Source of the DNA: Vibrio jasicida CAIM 1864 = LMG 25398
GTDB taxonomy: Bacteria; Pseudomonadota; Gammaproteobacteria; Enterobacterales; Vibrionaceae
Length of the DNA stretch: 64,000 nt
Reading direction: 5' to 3'
Assembly (NCBI RefSeq): GCF_000400365.1
Contig: NZ_BAOG01000082.1
Location: forward strand, 38,673 to 102,672
Of this stretch, positions 52,508 to 61,440 are shown piece by piece; the first letter of the stretch is position 1; every line of letters starts with the position of its first letter. The translations under genes and the position numbers were made by a program. Below the pieces are notes generated by a model that had not been told where the DNA came from, did no database searches, and saw only the letters and a program-made list of their open reading frames with translations.

Positions 52508-53410
52508 CTAAATGGATTGAGTGACCGCTTGTTTAATCGCGTTCCTTAGCCATTCATGCCCTTTGTCGTTCTTTTGTGATTGGTGCCAAGTCATGTAAAT
52601 AGGCACCTTATTGGCTTCAAAGGGCAAAGGGAAAGCGTTTAATCCGAGCTTGCTTGCCAAGTTGTCAGAGAACCAACGCGAGGTAACGCATATCCAATCG
52701 GTTTGAGACACTAACTGTAGCGCTGTCATGGTCGAGCCGGTGGAATAAGCCACTTGTCTCGGGGGAAGCGTATCTTCGATGATCAAAGAGTCTAAAGCGT
52801 TGGTGTTGAGCCGCTGCGTTCGCCAAGTTACATGAGACTCACGCATGAAGTCGTCGTACGTGAGCGTGTTTTGAATACGAGGATGATCTTTGCTCACTGT
52901 CACCATAAGTTCCTGTTCAAACAGCAATTCATTGTGATAACCATGATCCGTCAAAGGCACGGTAGCAAGGATCACATCCACGCGTCGACGTCTTAAGTCG
53001 TCTTGACGGTCTTGTTCGTTTAAGTGTTCCACATCCGCTTCAATAGATACCAATGGCGCATGCTGAGATTTGTATTTCGCCAAGGCTGGCACGAGCATTA
53101 AATCGATATCTTTATGGCTAGAGATTCGAAACGTGCGTTGGCTGGTTTCTGGCGTGAATTCTTGACGAGATTTCGAACCGTTGATCAATAGGCTTAAAGG
53201 CTCTTTAATTTCTGCGTGTAACTCAATCGCGAAATTCGTCGGCACGATACCTCTGCCTTGACGAACAAAGAGGGGATCTTGGTATTGATCTCTTAACTTG
53301 TTGAGTGCGTGACTCACGGCGGGCGCAGTGATGTTTAACGCGGTAGCGGCATCGTTGACGCTTTTTGACTTCATGACCGCATCAAACGTTTTTAACAAGT
53401 TAAGGTCCAT
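52508..53410 (-). CDS. LysR-family transcriptional regulator
   Basis: A 300-residue protein. N-terminal winged HTH (MDLNLLKTFDAVMKSKSVNDAA, then ALNITAPAVSHALNKLRDQ, recognition helix) followed by a linker helix and a periplasmic-binding-protein-like effector domain (about 90-295; FRISSHKDIDLMLVPAL, RRRRVDVILATVPL, ELMVTVSKDHP). It fits the NodD/LeuO-like branch that has 'DLNLL..FDA'. A ribosome site AGAGAG precedes the ATG. Target not evident: the divergent neighbour is the 218-residue secreted protein 286 bases away, a possible target. Confidence 0.9.
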   Translation of the reverse strand: MDLNLLKTFDAVMKSKSVNDAATALNITAPAVSHALNKLRDQYQDPLFVRQGRGIVPTNFAIELHAEIKEPLSLLINGSKSRQEFTPETSQRTFRISSHKDIDLMLVPALAKYKSQHAPLVSIEADVEHLNEQDRQDDLRRRRVDVILATVPLTDHGYHNELLFEQELMVTVSKDHPRIQNTLTYDDFMRESHVTWRTQRLNTNALDSLIIEDTLPPRQVAYSTGSTMTALQLVSQTDWICVTSRWFSDNLASKLGLNAFPLPFEANKVPIYMTWHQSQKNDKGHEWLRNAIKQAVTQSI

Positions 53411-53696
53411 ACATGCTCTCTCAGTTGGTTATCTTTCATTGTAAGCAGACTATGAAAGTAAAATAAAGTTTAAGCACATTTGGCAAGCGTTCGTTCTAGA
53501 AGGGAGAATAAAACAGGCTTTTACTGAGTTGATTTGCTGTTAATTATATGAATAAAAAGGGTTTTATATGATTTTGTGGTAATTTTAGTCCTGATATATG
53601 GATCTAATATCACAAATTTTTATATTAAAGTTGTTTCATATTTGTTTAGTGAGTTAGTTTCCCTCTCGAATCTAATGAGGAGAATAGAACATTACT

Positions 53697-54353
53697 ATGA
53701 AAAATATAAAAGTTGCAGTCGTCTTCATCGCTGGTATTAGCCTACAAGCTCATGCCAACAACTCAGTTGATATCACCAGTAGCACGCCTGAGGGAGTACA
53801 TACAAAGTTTGAATCTGCTCATCAAGTCCATGATCGTATGGCGTCTTCTGGTTTTACGCTGCATCGTTGTGGTATCCAGTCTATCAAGAGAGGCCACATG
53901 GCTGATCAAGATATGGAAACCCCACATAGCCAGATTACTTGTATGTACTCAAAACCTGGTGCGCAAGTTACGGATGAATCCGAAATTGCTTATTGGCACT
54001 TAAACGTCGTTTACGATATGGGCAGCCAAATGTACAAAGCGGGCCACGAGTTTACCGATATCTATCAGACTCATATCTACACGCTAACACCAAGCTACCT
54101 TTTAGATGCTGCTCCTAACTTTCATCAGCAAAGAGCAAGTCTTCAGTCATCTGGTAAGAGCGTAGGTGAGTGTGAGTTGCAGCAAATTTACTACTTTATG
54201 AAGCCGACAGAGGCAACGTACCTTTCGCATGTTGCAACTTGCCCAGTTTATGCCGCAGAAGGTGAACTATCAGGTCACTTGAATGTTGCTATCGACTACA
54301 ACTCAGAAAGAAAAGGCTATACGGAAGCTAGTGTTGGCTTTGAATCTCTATAG
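53697..54353 (+). CDS. Secreted protein of unknown function (218 aa)
   Basis: A signal peptide (residues 1-20, SLQAHA/NN) and a mature domain of about 198 residues that I do not recognise. It has four cysteines (CGIQSIKRG, QITCMYS, VGECELQQ, VATCPVY), spaced as two likely disulfides, and the two halves look alike: each has a 'Cys..I...' strand and a later 'H...TC.Y' strand (HSQITCMY and LSHVATCPVY), so it may be an internal duplication. Good GAGGAGA ribosome site before the ATG. Single gene with its own terminator, divergent to the LysR gene. Periplasmic or secreted. Confidence 0.75.
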   Translation: MKNIKVAVVFIAGISLQAHANNSVDITSSTPEGVHTKFESAHQVHDRMASSGFTLHRCGIQSIKRGHMADQDMETPHSQITCMYSKPGAQVTDESEIAYWHLNVVYDMGSQMYKAGHEFTDIYQTHIYTLTPSYLLDAAPNFHQQRASLQSSGKSVGECELQQIYYFMKPTEATYLSHVATCPVYAAEGELSGHLNVAIDYNSERKGYTEASVGFESL

Positions 54354-54388
54354 TCTTTTAGATTAGTCAGTATTCAACCTTTCGCTTT

Positions 54389-54417
54389 ATGCACCAGTTA
54401 ATGACTGGTGCATTTTT
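54389..54417 (+). terminator. Terminator after 218-residue secreted protein gene
   Basis: A perfect ten-base-pair stem ATGCACCAGT (54389-54398) with ACTGGTGCAT (54404-54413), then TTTT. Confidence 0.92.
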
Positions 54418-54879
54418 AACTTTGCTGAGACTCTCTGACAGCTTTACTTGTCTGTGCGAACCCTAAAAAATACCCTAGCCTGCATTGGCTCAGTCAGAGC
54501 GTTAAGGATTGCTAAAGAATTATATGCTATTGGTTATATATATTGTCAGCCATCACACTACTACGCCGTTAAGGTGATGGAGTGGTTAGTACATGTGATT
54601 TATGAAGGATAAACTCCATTTAGAACGATTTACTGCGCTCAACTTGGATCGCACACTTTATAGCTTTCTAAAACCACAAATAAAACAATGACATTGCCAT
54701 GTGTCTTTTTTGTGGAGTAAATTTTCTCTAATTAAGGCTTTTGTAGAATAAATTTCCATATCTATTTAAATAGTGTTTGTAAATGGTAAAACATTTCTAG
54801 ATGGAAGTTTTTAAAATGTGGCACGTCAATCTGGTGAAACAAGCCAGTGAATATTAAATGTTTTAAGTAAGTCGTCGTC
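54418..54879. other. Long noncoding interval before EamA gene
   Basis: About 460 bases with no open frame that looks real. I see no terminator inside it and no strong hairpin, so I do not call an RNA gene. Its length is unusual for a simple promoter region, and the EamA gene has no clear Shine-Dalgarno before its ATG. Confidence 0.4.
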
Positions 54880-55791
54880 ATGAATTCAAAATCTTTTACT
54901 GCTGTACTCTTTCTATCCGTGTGTTTGATCTGGGGAACCACTTGGTTCGCAATGGAAGTCGCATTGCACTCTATTCCCCCTGTTCTTGCCACAGGTATGC
55001 GTTTTTTCCTTGCTGCGCCTTTGCTGTTTGTGATGGCAAAAGCATTCAAACAACCTTTGATGTTCCCAAAGGGTAAACGTCATTGGATTTTTATCGTGGC
55101 TGTTTTCTACTTTGCGATGCCGTTTACTCTGATGATTTACGGAGAGCAATACATCTCATCGGGTCTTGCATCGATTATTTTTGCCAACATGCCGGTTGCG
55201 GTGATGCTAATGTCTGGCCTGTTTTTAGGGCTGCGTTTAGCGCGTCACCAAGTGTTTGGCTTGTTGACGGCAGTGGTAAGTCTTTGTCTGATTTTGGGCA
55301 ACGAGATGCAACTGGGTGGGGAAGATTACTTACTGGGTACGATGTCATTAGCTCTCGCGGTGGCAATGCATGCAGTGATGTATGTGCTAGTTCAAAAATA
55401 CTGTAAGGACATTCAGGTGCTGACTTATAATGCACTGCCTTGTTTTATTGCTTCTCTTCTACTATTTGCTTTATCAGCAGCCTTTGAGCAAATTGATGTA
55501 TTGGCGTTTACTTACGACTCAGTTCTAGCGGTGGTTTATCTTGGCTTTGTAGCAAGTGTTGGCGGTATTGTGGCTTACTTTAAACTTGGTCAGGTTTCGA
55601 CACCGTTTCAAGCTTCGATTTGTTTTCTGATTTTCCCTTTGGTCGCGTTATTCCTATCCGCGTTTATTAATGGAGAGATGCTTTCAGAGCAGTCGATTAT
55701 CTTAATGCTACCTCTTATGTTTGGCATTTTGTTAACCAAAGCTCCTAAGAAGCTTTTCAAGTTCCGCTCAGTGGCAGTACCCGCCGAGTAA
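54880..55791 (+). CDS. EamA/DMT-family transporter
   Basis: A 303-residue inner-membrane protein with ten hydrophobic segments in two EamA repeats (about 8-140 and 150-290). Typical starts: LIWGTTWFAMEVAL with ATGMRFFLAAPLLF in the first half, and GTMSLALAVAMHAVMYVLVQK in the second. The drug/metabolite transporter superfamily exports amino acids, nucleotides or other small metabolites; substrate not deducible. Terminator shortly after. Confidence 0.9.
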   Translation: MNSKSFTAVLFLSVCLIWGTTWFAMEVALHSIPPVLATGMRFFLAAPLLFVMAKAFKQPLMFPKGKRHWIFIVAVFYFAMPFTLMIYGEQYISSGLASIIFANMPVAVMLMSGLFLGLRLARHQVFGLLTAVVSLCLILGNEMQLGGEDYLLGTMSLALAVAMHAVMYVLVQKYCKDIQVLTYNALPCFIASLLLFALSAAFEQIDVLAFTYDSVLAVVYLGFVASVGGIVAYFKLGQVSTPFQASICFLIFPLVALFLSAFINGEMLSEQSIILMLPLMFGILLTKAPKKLFKFRSVAVPAE

Positions 55792-55800
55792 CGCATAGCA

Positions 55801-55825
55801 AGAGGCTCTCATGGGCCTCTTTTTT
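55801..55825 (+). terminator. Terminator after EamA gene
   Basis: AGAGGC (55801-55806) and GCCTCT (55815-55820) with an eight-base loop, then TTTTT. Confidence 0.8.
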
Positions 55826-55852
55826 GCCCTGAATCCGCAACATCCCCTTCTT

Positions 55853-56788
55853 TTATAAACACTGCAGTAAACGGCGAGGTAGTGCGGTTTTATCCATCCA
55901 GTGATTTGGAATCGACATTGGTGAGTCGTAGTAACTTGCCCCAAGAATGGCACCGAGCGGAATAGCTCGTCCACTTGAATCGCCGCCACAGTAAATGTTC
56001 TCACGCATGGTGGTTTCGTAGCTTTCTGAGTTCATCAACAAATGACAAATCACCACAAATGAAGCGTCTAAACCGCAATGCATCCCAACGGACTCCGCAA
56101 CGCTGGTGGCGCTTCTGCCGCTCATCGATTCTGCACGTTGAATATTGTTAGCAATCTTTGGAGAAACCGTCTGAGCTGCCATCACACACGCTTTGGGCGC
56201 AGCGCCTTGCAACGCCATCTGAATCATCACTGCGATAGCTTGGGCATACATAACTGCGGTGTCGTTGTTATTGGTAACCCGCACGGCGGAATCGACCAAT
56301 TTAGCGAGTTTGTCATCATCGGAATGAAAAGCCACCAAAGGCGGAAGCTTGGATAATGCTGTGTTCTGAGTGTCGTCAGCCCCGCACAAAGTTACGCGCA
56401 GTTCTTTGTCTTCTAATGCATGAATGTTGAGCAGTGTTTGCTTTGTCGGTTTGTCTGTATAGCCCTGCCATTTACCACCAAAATCAAACCATTCTCGAAA
56501 GGAGCGAATGTAACGCGCCTCGTCGTAGTGTCCGGTTTGAACCAGAGCGTCTAACATGGCAACAAGCTGTGCGCCGTAGTGGGTGAGATCACCGACTCGC
56601 TTGCTACCGTGGGCAAAATAACCTTTGTCATGGTATTCAGTTCGGTTAGGTTGATGAAATTCCGGATGTGGAGAACCAAACTGCCTGACGAGTTCTTGAT
56701 CGTAAAGCCAATGAAATCCGAGAGATGCTGCATCACCGACGAGTGCGCCGATAATGGCATGAAGAGAGCGAGCGTTTCTATGAGTCAT
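55853..56788 (-). CDS. ADP-ribosylglycohydrolase family protein, J1-crystallin/SelJ-like
   Basis: A 311-residue cytosolic protein. The start at 56788 has AAAGGTGG seven bases upstream; a start at 56818 adds ten residues. It has the all-helical ADP-ribosylglycohydrolase fold pattern: AIIGALVGDAASLGFHWLYD at the N-terminus and a late GGDSSGRAIPLGAILGA. Classical DraG/ARH enzymes have a (S/T)DDT motif early and GDxDT late for the two magnesium ions. Here these read LTHYGAQ and GGDSSGRA, the pattern I associate with jellyfish J1-crystallins and selenoprotein J. Hence it may bind metal differently, act on another ADP-ribose-like substrate or be inactive. Not part of a toxin pair: no ADP-ribosyltransferase is near. 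Confidence 0.82.
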   Translation of the reverse strand: MTHRNARSLHAIIGALVGDAASLGFHWLYDQELVRQFGSPHPEFHQPNRTEYHDKGYFAHGSKRVGDLTHYGAQLVAMLDALVQTGHYDEARYIRSFREWFDFGGKWQGYTDKPTKQTLLNIHALEDKELRVTLCGADDTQNTALSKLPPLVAFHSDDDKLAKLVDSAVRVTNNNDTAVMYAQAIAVMIQMALQGAAPKACVMAAQTVSPKIANNIQRAESMSGRSATSVAESVGMHCGLDASFVVICHLLMNSESYETTMRENIYCGGDSSGRAIPLGAILGASYYDSPMSIPNHWMDKTALPRRLLQCL

Positions 56789-56931
56789 CTTGCCACCTTT
56801 GTCAACAGGGCTACTCAATAAGTCTTACACAGTTTCTTGGTTTTGTAGGGAAATTTTTCTTTTTTGGATCAAGACTATAGTGCTCAATTAACCATTGCTT
56901 TACTAGGGTTAAAAAGACTAAGGTTAAAAGC

Positions 56932-56962
56932 AAAACGCCCCGCGAGTGGCGAGGCGTTGGTT
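56932..56962 (-). terminator. Terminator of the PTS-manA operon
   Basis: AACGCC (56934-56939) pairs with GGCGTT (56953-56958), with an inner CGC/GCG pairing. The A-run on the left gives the U-tract on the minus strand, about 30 bases after the manA stop. Confidence 0.8.
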
Positions 56963-56989
56963 TTAGTTGCGTACTATTAACAATAACGA

Positions 56990-58222
56990 TTAACTGTAAG
57001 CGCGTGCGACGCGACCTTCACAATCCAAAGTAACCTGTTTTGCGTAAGCCGGAATGAAAACTGATTGTCCTTTTTCAACTTCGCATGTTTCGCCGTTTGC
57101 GTGAGTCAGCACAAGTTTGGTATCCAGAGGCATAAGGATCTCAGCGGTTTGAACTTCAAGAGTACGCTGGTGAGCTTGCTTAACGATGGCGAATTTGAAA
57201 TCATCCACGGGAATAGGGTATTCCAACATGTCGTCGATTTCGTTTGGTGCGAGCAATAGGCTGTCGAACGGCTTCTCGTTGAAACGTGTGCATGCAACAA
57301 GTTCTTTCACGTCCATGTATTTTGGTGTCAGACCCGCGCGCAGTACGTTGTCTGAGTTCGCCATGATCTCAAGCCCCGTACCTTTTAAGTAAGCGTGTGG
57401 CGTTTCTGCATCTAAGAACATGGCATCGCCCGGTTGTAGGGTAATGACATTAAGCATCAGTGGTGCAAACAAACCAATATCGCCAGGGTATTGCTTCTCT
57501 AGCTCAAGAATAAGGTTGAACAGAGGTAAGTCGGTGATGCGAGCTTGAGCCAATAGCACCGTCAACGCCATCTCTTTCTGTTCACCTTCTAGTGATAGTA
57601 GACCCGAGAAGAAGGTCGCCAAGCCTGTTGGCGTCTGGTTTGCGATAAGGTCATCCACCAGGCCTTGTAGCTCAGGAATTGCCAGCTCAGAGAAGAAGCT
57701 GATGATTTCACTTGTTGGGCGGAAGCCATTCATCGCTTGGTATTGGGTTAGCGCGTAAACCAATTCCGGTTTGTGGTTTGGATCTTTGTAGTTGCGGTTT
57801 GCAGCGGTTAAGGGGATGCCTTGTTTTTCTTCCAGTGCAAAACCTAGCTCTGCTTGTTGTTTGTTTGGGTGGACCTGAATCGACAGCGCTTTCTCAGCGG
57901 CAAGCACTTTAAACAGGTATGGAAGTTCACCAAAACGGTTTGTGACTTCTTCACTCAGAAAGGCATTCATGTCTTGAGCAATCAGTGAAGAGAGCTTGGT
58001 CTCCTCACCGTTTACCATCACCAATGAGCAACCGTTTGGATGCGCGCCCATCCATACTTCTGCTTGTGGTTCGCCCGTTGGGTTTTCAATGCCAAACAGT
58101 TGGTTAACAGAAGTAGTACTGCCCCAAGCGTAGTTTTGAATCACGTTGTTCATCAGGAAAAACATCTGATGCTTAGCTTGAGTTTGAATCGTTTGTGTAT
58201 CGGACATCGTTAAATCAGACAT
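56990..58222 (-). CDS. manA: Mannose-6-phosphate isomerase, class I
   Basis: A 410-residue zinc enzyme interconverting mannose-6-P and fructose-6-P. The core begins NNVIQNYAWGS. Zinc ligands fit the type I family: SIQVHPNKQQAE (Gln, His), HKPELVYAL (Glu) and FLDAETPHAYLKG (His), followed by the active-site segment NSDNVLRAGLTPKYMD. A C-terminal cupin-like domain occupies the last 90 residues. N-terminal Met choice is uncertain; I kept the first ATG with GGTGA upstream, but M20 would start close to the conserved core. It is downstream of the EIIABC gene, so mannose imported as mannose-6-P feeds directly into it. Confidence 0.95.
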   Translation of the reverse strand: MSDLTMSDTQTIQTQAKHQMFFLMNNVIQNYAWGSTTSVNQLFGIENPTGEPQAEVWMGAHPNGCSLVMVNGEETKLSSLIAQDMNAFLSEEVTNRFGELPYLFKVLAAEKALSIQVHPNKQQAELGFALEEKQGIPLTAANRNYKDPNHKPELVYALTQYQAMNGFRPTSEIISFFSELAIPELQGLVDDLIANQTPTGLATFFSGLLSLEGEQKEMALTVLLAQARITDLPLFNLILELEKQYPGDIGLFAPLMLNVITLQPGDAMFLDAETPHAYLKGTGLEIMANSDNVLRAGLTPKYMDVKELVACTRFNEKPFDSLLLAPNEIDDMLEYPIPVDDFKFAIVKQAHQRTLEVQTAEILMPLDTKLVLTHANGETCEVEKGQSVFIPAYAKQVTLDCEGRVARAYS

Positions 58223-58246
58223 AGAGTGTCACCATGAGAGAAAATC

Positions 58247-58274
58247 ATGGCTTGGGCGACATTGCCCAAGCCAT
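58247..58274 (-). other. Intercistronic hairpin between PTS gene and manA
   Basis: A perfect eleven-base-pair inverted repeat, ATGGCTTGGGC (58247-58257) and GCCCAAGCCAT (58264-58274). On the minus-strand message it is followed by GATTTTCTC, so termination would be partial. It could lower manA expression relative to the permease or protect the upstream mRNA end. Confidence 0.7.
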
Positions 58275-58299
58275 AGGAGCCATTTGGGGGTAGGGGTGA

Positions 58300-60207
58300 T
58301 TAAGCGGCCGCTTGCATCATTTTTGCTTTGCGAACTTTCTTCAGAGTTACACACGTTACTGCGGTAACTACTGCGCCAGCTGCCATACAAATCAGAGCAA
58401 GTACTGGGTGGTTCATCGCGCCAAGTAGAGCCACAACTGGACCGCCGTGAGCAACACTGTTGGTAATGCCGAATGAGAACGCCATTACTGCCGCTACCAT
58501 TGAGCCAAGTACGTTTGCAGGAATCACTGACATTGGATCTTGCGCTGCGAACGGAATCGCACCCTCAGAGATACCAACCAGACCCATTGCACCAGCTGCT
58601 TTGCCCGCTTCGGTTTCTGATTCTTCGAACAGGTCGAACTTACGACCAAGCGCCGTTGCCAGTGCCATGCCTAGAGGTGCAACAGGGATTGCACACGCCA
58701 TCGCACCCATAAATTGAGTTTGACCGCTCGCAATCATGCCCACAGAGAATAGGAACGCGACCTTGTTGAATGGACCACCCATATCGAAGCCAGCCATACC
58801 ACCAAGTACGATGCCTAGTAGAACGACGTTACCTGTACTCATGCTTGTTAGTAGTGCAGTCAGACCGTCCATTAGGCTTGCGATTGGCGCGCCGATAACG
58901 AAGATGAAAAGACCAGCGATGAATAGCGAACCTGTGATTGGCGCAATCATGATTGGCACCAAAGGTTGAATGAATTTGTGGTAGTTAATCGACGTAATCC
59001 ACTTCACGAAGTAACCCACAAGCAGACCAGCGATGATGGCACCGATAAAGCCTGTACCTGCGTCTGCACCGTAGAAAGAACCGTTGTTTGCAATCCAACC
59101 ACCGATCAAGCCAGGAGCTAGAGCAGGACGGTCAGCAATCGCGTAAGCAATGTAACCCGCTAGGATTGGGATCATCAGCGTAAAGGCAACCACACCTACG
59201 TTGAGGATTTGGTTCCACATGCTGCCTTCAGGAATTGCCATGCCCGCTTCACTTGGCTGACCACCGACTGCAAGAGCAAGTGCAATCAACAGACCACCTG
59301 TTACAACGAATGGGATCATGTGTGATACACCGTTCATCAAGTAGCGGTAGAGGTCCGAGCGAGCCTGAGAGGCTTTGTTTGCAACAGACGCTTGTGCATT
59401 GCTGCTTGCTTCTGCTTGGTATTCTGGAGCGCTTAACGCTTCGTTAATCAGACCTTGTGCATCGCGGATAGGTGCTTTTACGTTGGTTTTAACCACGCGT
59501 TTGCCCGCAAAGCGGTTCATGTCGACTTGTTTGTCACATGCCACGATGATTGCGTCTGCACGTTCGATTTCTTCTGCGGTTGGGCTGTTTTTCACACCGA
59601 TTGAACCGTTCGTTTCAACCTTGATTTCGTAACCCATCGCTGCTGCACCTTTCTCTAGCGCTTCTGCCGCTAGGTAAGTGTGTGCAACGCCCGCAGGACA
59701 ACCAGTAACACCAATGATGAAGCCTTGGTTTGCTGGTGCGTCTGTCACTGCTTGCGGCTCTTCTTTAGCAAGTAGGAGTGCCAGTGCGTCTTGGCTGTTT
59801 GCTGTACCTAAGAATGCATCAATGAAACCATCTTCAATCAGTTTTGAAGACAGCTCTGCAAGAACTTCGATATGGTGGTTATCGCCACCGTCTGGAGAAG
59901 CGATCATGAAGAACAGTTTTGAAGGCAAACCGTCTTCAGCGCCGTATTCGATACCTGATTTGCTTACGCCGATCACAACCGCTGGTTCAAGAACCGCGGC
60001 ACTTTTCGCGTGTGGGATAGCAACGCCATCCTCAAATCCGGTATTACCTAACTCTTCACGTGCTTTTATATCTGCAAGAAATTGCTCTTGGTCTGAAATA
60101 CGACCTTGGGCGTGTAGAACTGCAACCAGTTCTTTAAATACGTCTTCTTTTGAAGTCGCTTGAAGATCAAGCTTAATCAAGTCTTCATTTATTAGTTTGG
60201 TGATCAT
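58300..60207 (-). CDS. PTS fructose/mannose-family EIIABC permease
   Basis: A 635-residue fusion in the order EIIA (1-145), EIIB (about 163-260) and EIIC (about 285-630). Phosphorylation sites are visible: His66 in GVAIPHAKS for EIIA and Cys170 in GVTGCPAGVAHTY for EIIB. EIIC has the fructose-family segments GVSHMIPFVVTGG, GIVLGGMAGFDMGGPFNKVAF and GLVGISEGAIPFAAQDP. It takes up a hexose while phosphorylating it. The coupling with manA argues for mannose as a main substrate, as in the V. cholerae VC1826-VC1827 pair I recall. It starts the operon, with AGGGG eight bases before ATG. Confidence 0.93.
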   Translation of the reverse strand: MITKLINEDLIKLDLQATSKEDVFKELVAVLHAQGRISDQEQFLADIKAREELGNTGFEDGVAIPHAKSAAVLEPAVVIGVSKSGIEYGAEDGLPSKLFFMIASPDGGDNHHIEVLAELSSKLIEDGFIDAFLGTANSQDALALLLAKEEPQAVTDAPANQGFIIGVTGCPAGVAHTYLAAEALEKGAAAMGYEIKVETNGSIGVKNSPTAEEIERADAIIVACDKQVDMNRFAGKRVVKTNVKAPIRDAQGLINEALSAPEYQAEASSNAQASVANKASQARSDLYRYLMNGVSHMIPFVVTGGLLIALALAVGGQPSEAGMAIPEGSMWNQILNVGVVAFTLMIPILAGYIAYAIADRPALAPGLIGGWIANNGSFYGADAGTGFIGAIIAGLLVGYFVKWITSINYHKFIQPLVPIMIAPITGSLFIAGLFIFVIGAPIASLMDGLTALLTSMSTGNVVLLGIVLGGMAGFDMGGPFNKVAFLFSVGMIASGQTQFMGAMACAIPVAPLGMALATALGRKFDLFEESETEAGKAAGAMGLVGISEGAIPFAAQDPMSVIPANVLGSMVAAVMAFSFGITNSVAHGGPVVALLGAMNHPVLALICMAAGAVVTAVTCVTLKKVRKAKMMQAAA

Positions 60208-60292
60208 TGTCGAACCCCTATAAATATAATTTTTATTTCAGGGGTATTTTGAAATTAACCAAGCGGAGACAGTAGTGAAGAAAAAATGCATT

Positions 60293-60536
60293 TACTGGAT
60301 GATTGTAACCGCCCGACTAGAGTGTGATGTAGATCGTCTACTGGATAAACTTACTGCATATCTGTGACATTATGTGGAAGTCGATGAACCATAAGTGAAA
60401 TGTGTTATTGCTCCCATATATAAGGGTTTGAAGACTTTGTTGATGATTTTCTAGACTGGATAATTGATGCGTTAACTGAATTTTTGTAACGTTAAAGTGG
60501 AAGTGTGATTTTGCTCAATAGCACAAAAATCCAGTA
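60293..60536. promoter_or_regulatory. Four ACTGGAT-core motifs between EIIABC and AraC genes
   Basis: TACTGGAT occurs at 60293-60300 and 60339-60346, GACTGGAT at 60454-60461, and the inverted ATCCAGTA at 60529-60536. They are likely half-sites for the AraC-family regulator. A CRP-like half-site AGTGTGAT lies at about 60321-60328. A further ATCCAGT is found at 62642-62648 in the second divergent PTS promoter. Confidence 0.6.
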
Positions 60537-60562
60537 GGGTGTATATCTATAGGTATAGCATC

Positions 60563-61432
60563 ATGGATGCGTGTTTAAGAGTACGTAAAATGATTTTTCA
60601 TGATTTGATTTCATCAGTATTAAACGAGCGAGAACCATTCCATAATATATGGTTTGCTGGTGATTTTCATACACCACCTGAATTTAGCTATCAGGTTAAC
60701 TTCCCTCGATTAGAATTGGTCTTGTCTGGTGAATATATTAATGAAATGGAAAGTCATGATCGCAAAGTGACGCATATCGTGGCGAAAAGCGGTGATGCGA
60801 TATTTATTCCGCCTAACTGTTGGAATAAACCTGACTGGGATACAGATTGCTCGGTATTAAGTATTCTCTTCGGTCGCCGTCAATTGGGTTTGAGTCTCGT
60901 GTCCAAACGTAAAGGGGAAGCGAGCTTTTACGATATCCAAAAGCACAGTATTCAAACTCGTTCTGGATTTGCCATTGATAATATCTTGGAAGCACTGAGT
61001 TCATTAGCTCGTGAGTGTAATAAGAAGCCAATGGATGAGTTGTTGCTACAAGCCTTGTTGCAATACGCTAAGTCGATGTTAGATGCACCTATAGAGACGC
61101 AGGCGCACAGCCGAGTGCAAGATCTGTATCAGGGCATTTGTATCTACATCCAAGAGAACTTTCACCGCCCAATTACACGTGACAGTATTGCGTCGAGGTT
61201 CAGCATCTCTTCTAACCATTTATCGCGTTTGTTCCGTCAGCAAGGTCACATGACGCTAGCCGATTACATTACGTGGGTACGAGTAGACCGCGCAAAATTT
61301 ATGCTCAAGAAATACAACTTTAAGTTGAATGAGGTATCGGTGCGCTGTGGATTCAAAGATGTGAACTACTTCTGCCGAGTCTTTAAGAACCGCACGGGCA
61401 GAACGCCAACGGAATATCGCGGTTCAATCTAG
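60563..61432 (+). CDS. AraC-family regulator of the PTS/mannose locus
   Basis: A 289-residue protein if it starts at ATG 60563; ATG 60590 is a fair alternative, and a GTG at 60539 is unlikely as it abuts an operator-like site. The N-terminal half (about 15-150) is cupin-like with AKSGDAIFIPPNCWNKPDW, a sugar-binding beta-barrel segment. The C-terminal half (about 190-289) has two HTHs: SIASRFSISSNHLSRLFRQQ and VSVRCGFKDVNYFCRVFKNRTG, closing with RTPTEYR, the AraC signature. It divides two PTS operons, so it probably senses mannose or its phosphate and activates them. Confidence 0.88.
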   Translation: MDACLRVRKMIFHDLISSVLNEREPFHNIWFAGDFHTPPEFSYQVNFPRLELVLSGEYINEMESHDRKVTHIVAKSGDAIFIPPNCWNKPDWDTDCSVLSILFGRRQLGLSLVSKRKGEASFYDIQKHSIQTRSGFAIDNILEALSSLARECNKKPMDELLLQALLQYAKSMLDAPIETQAHSRVQDLYQGICIYIQENFHRPITRDSIASRFSISSNHLSRLFRQQGHMTLADYITWVRVDRAKFMLKKYNFKLNEVSVRCGFKDVNYFCRVFKNRTGRTPTEYRGSI

Positions 61433-61440
61433 AACAGATC

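Noticed and set aside
55853..56788. ADP-ribosylation toxin-antitoxin or defence pair
   Set aside because: No ADP-ribosyltransferase or DarT-like gene lies nearby; neighbours are a transporter and manA.
59678..60163. 161-codon open frame on the plus strand
   Set aside because: Antisense shadow of the EIIA/EIIB part of the PTS permease; no ribosome site and composition typical of a reverse frame.
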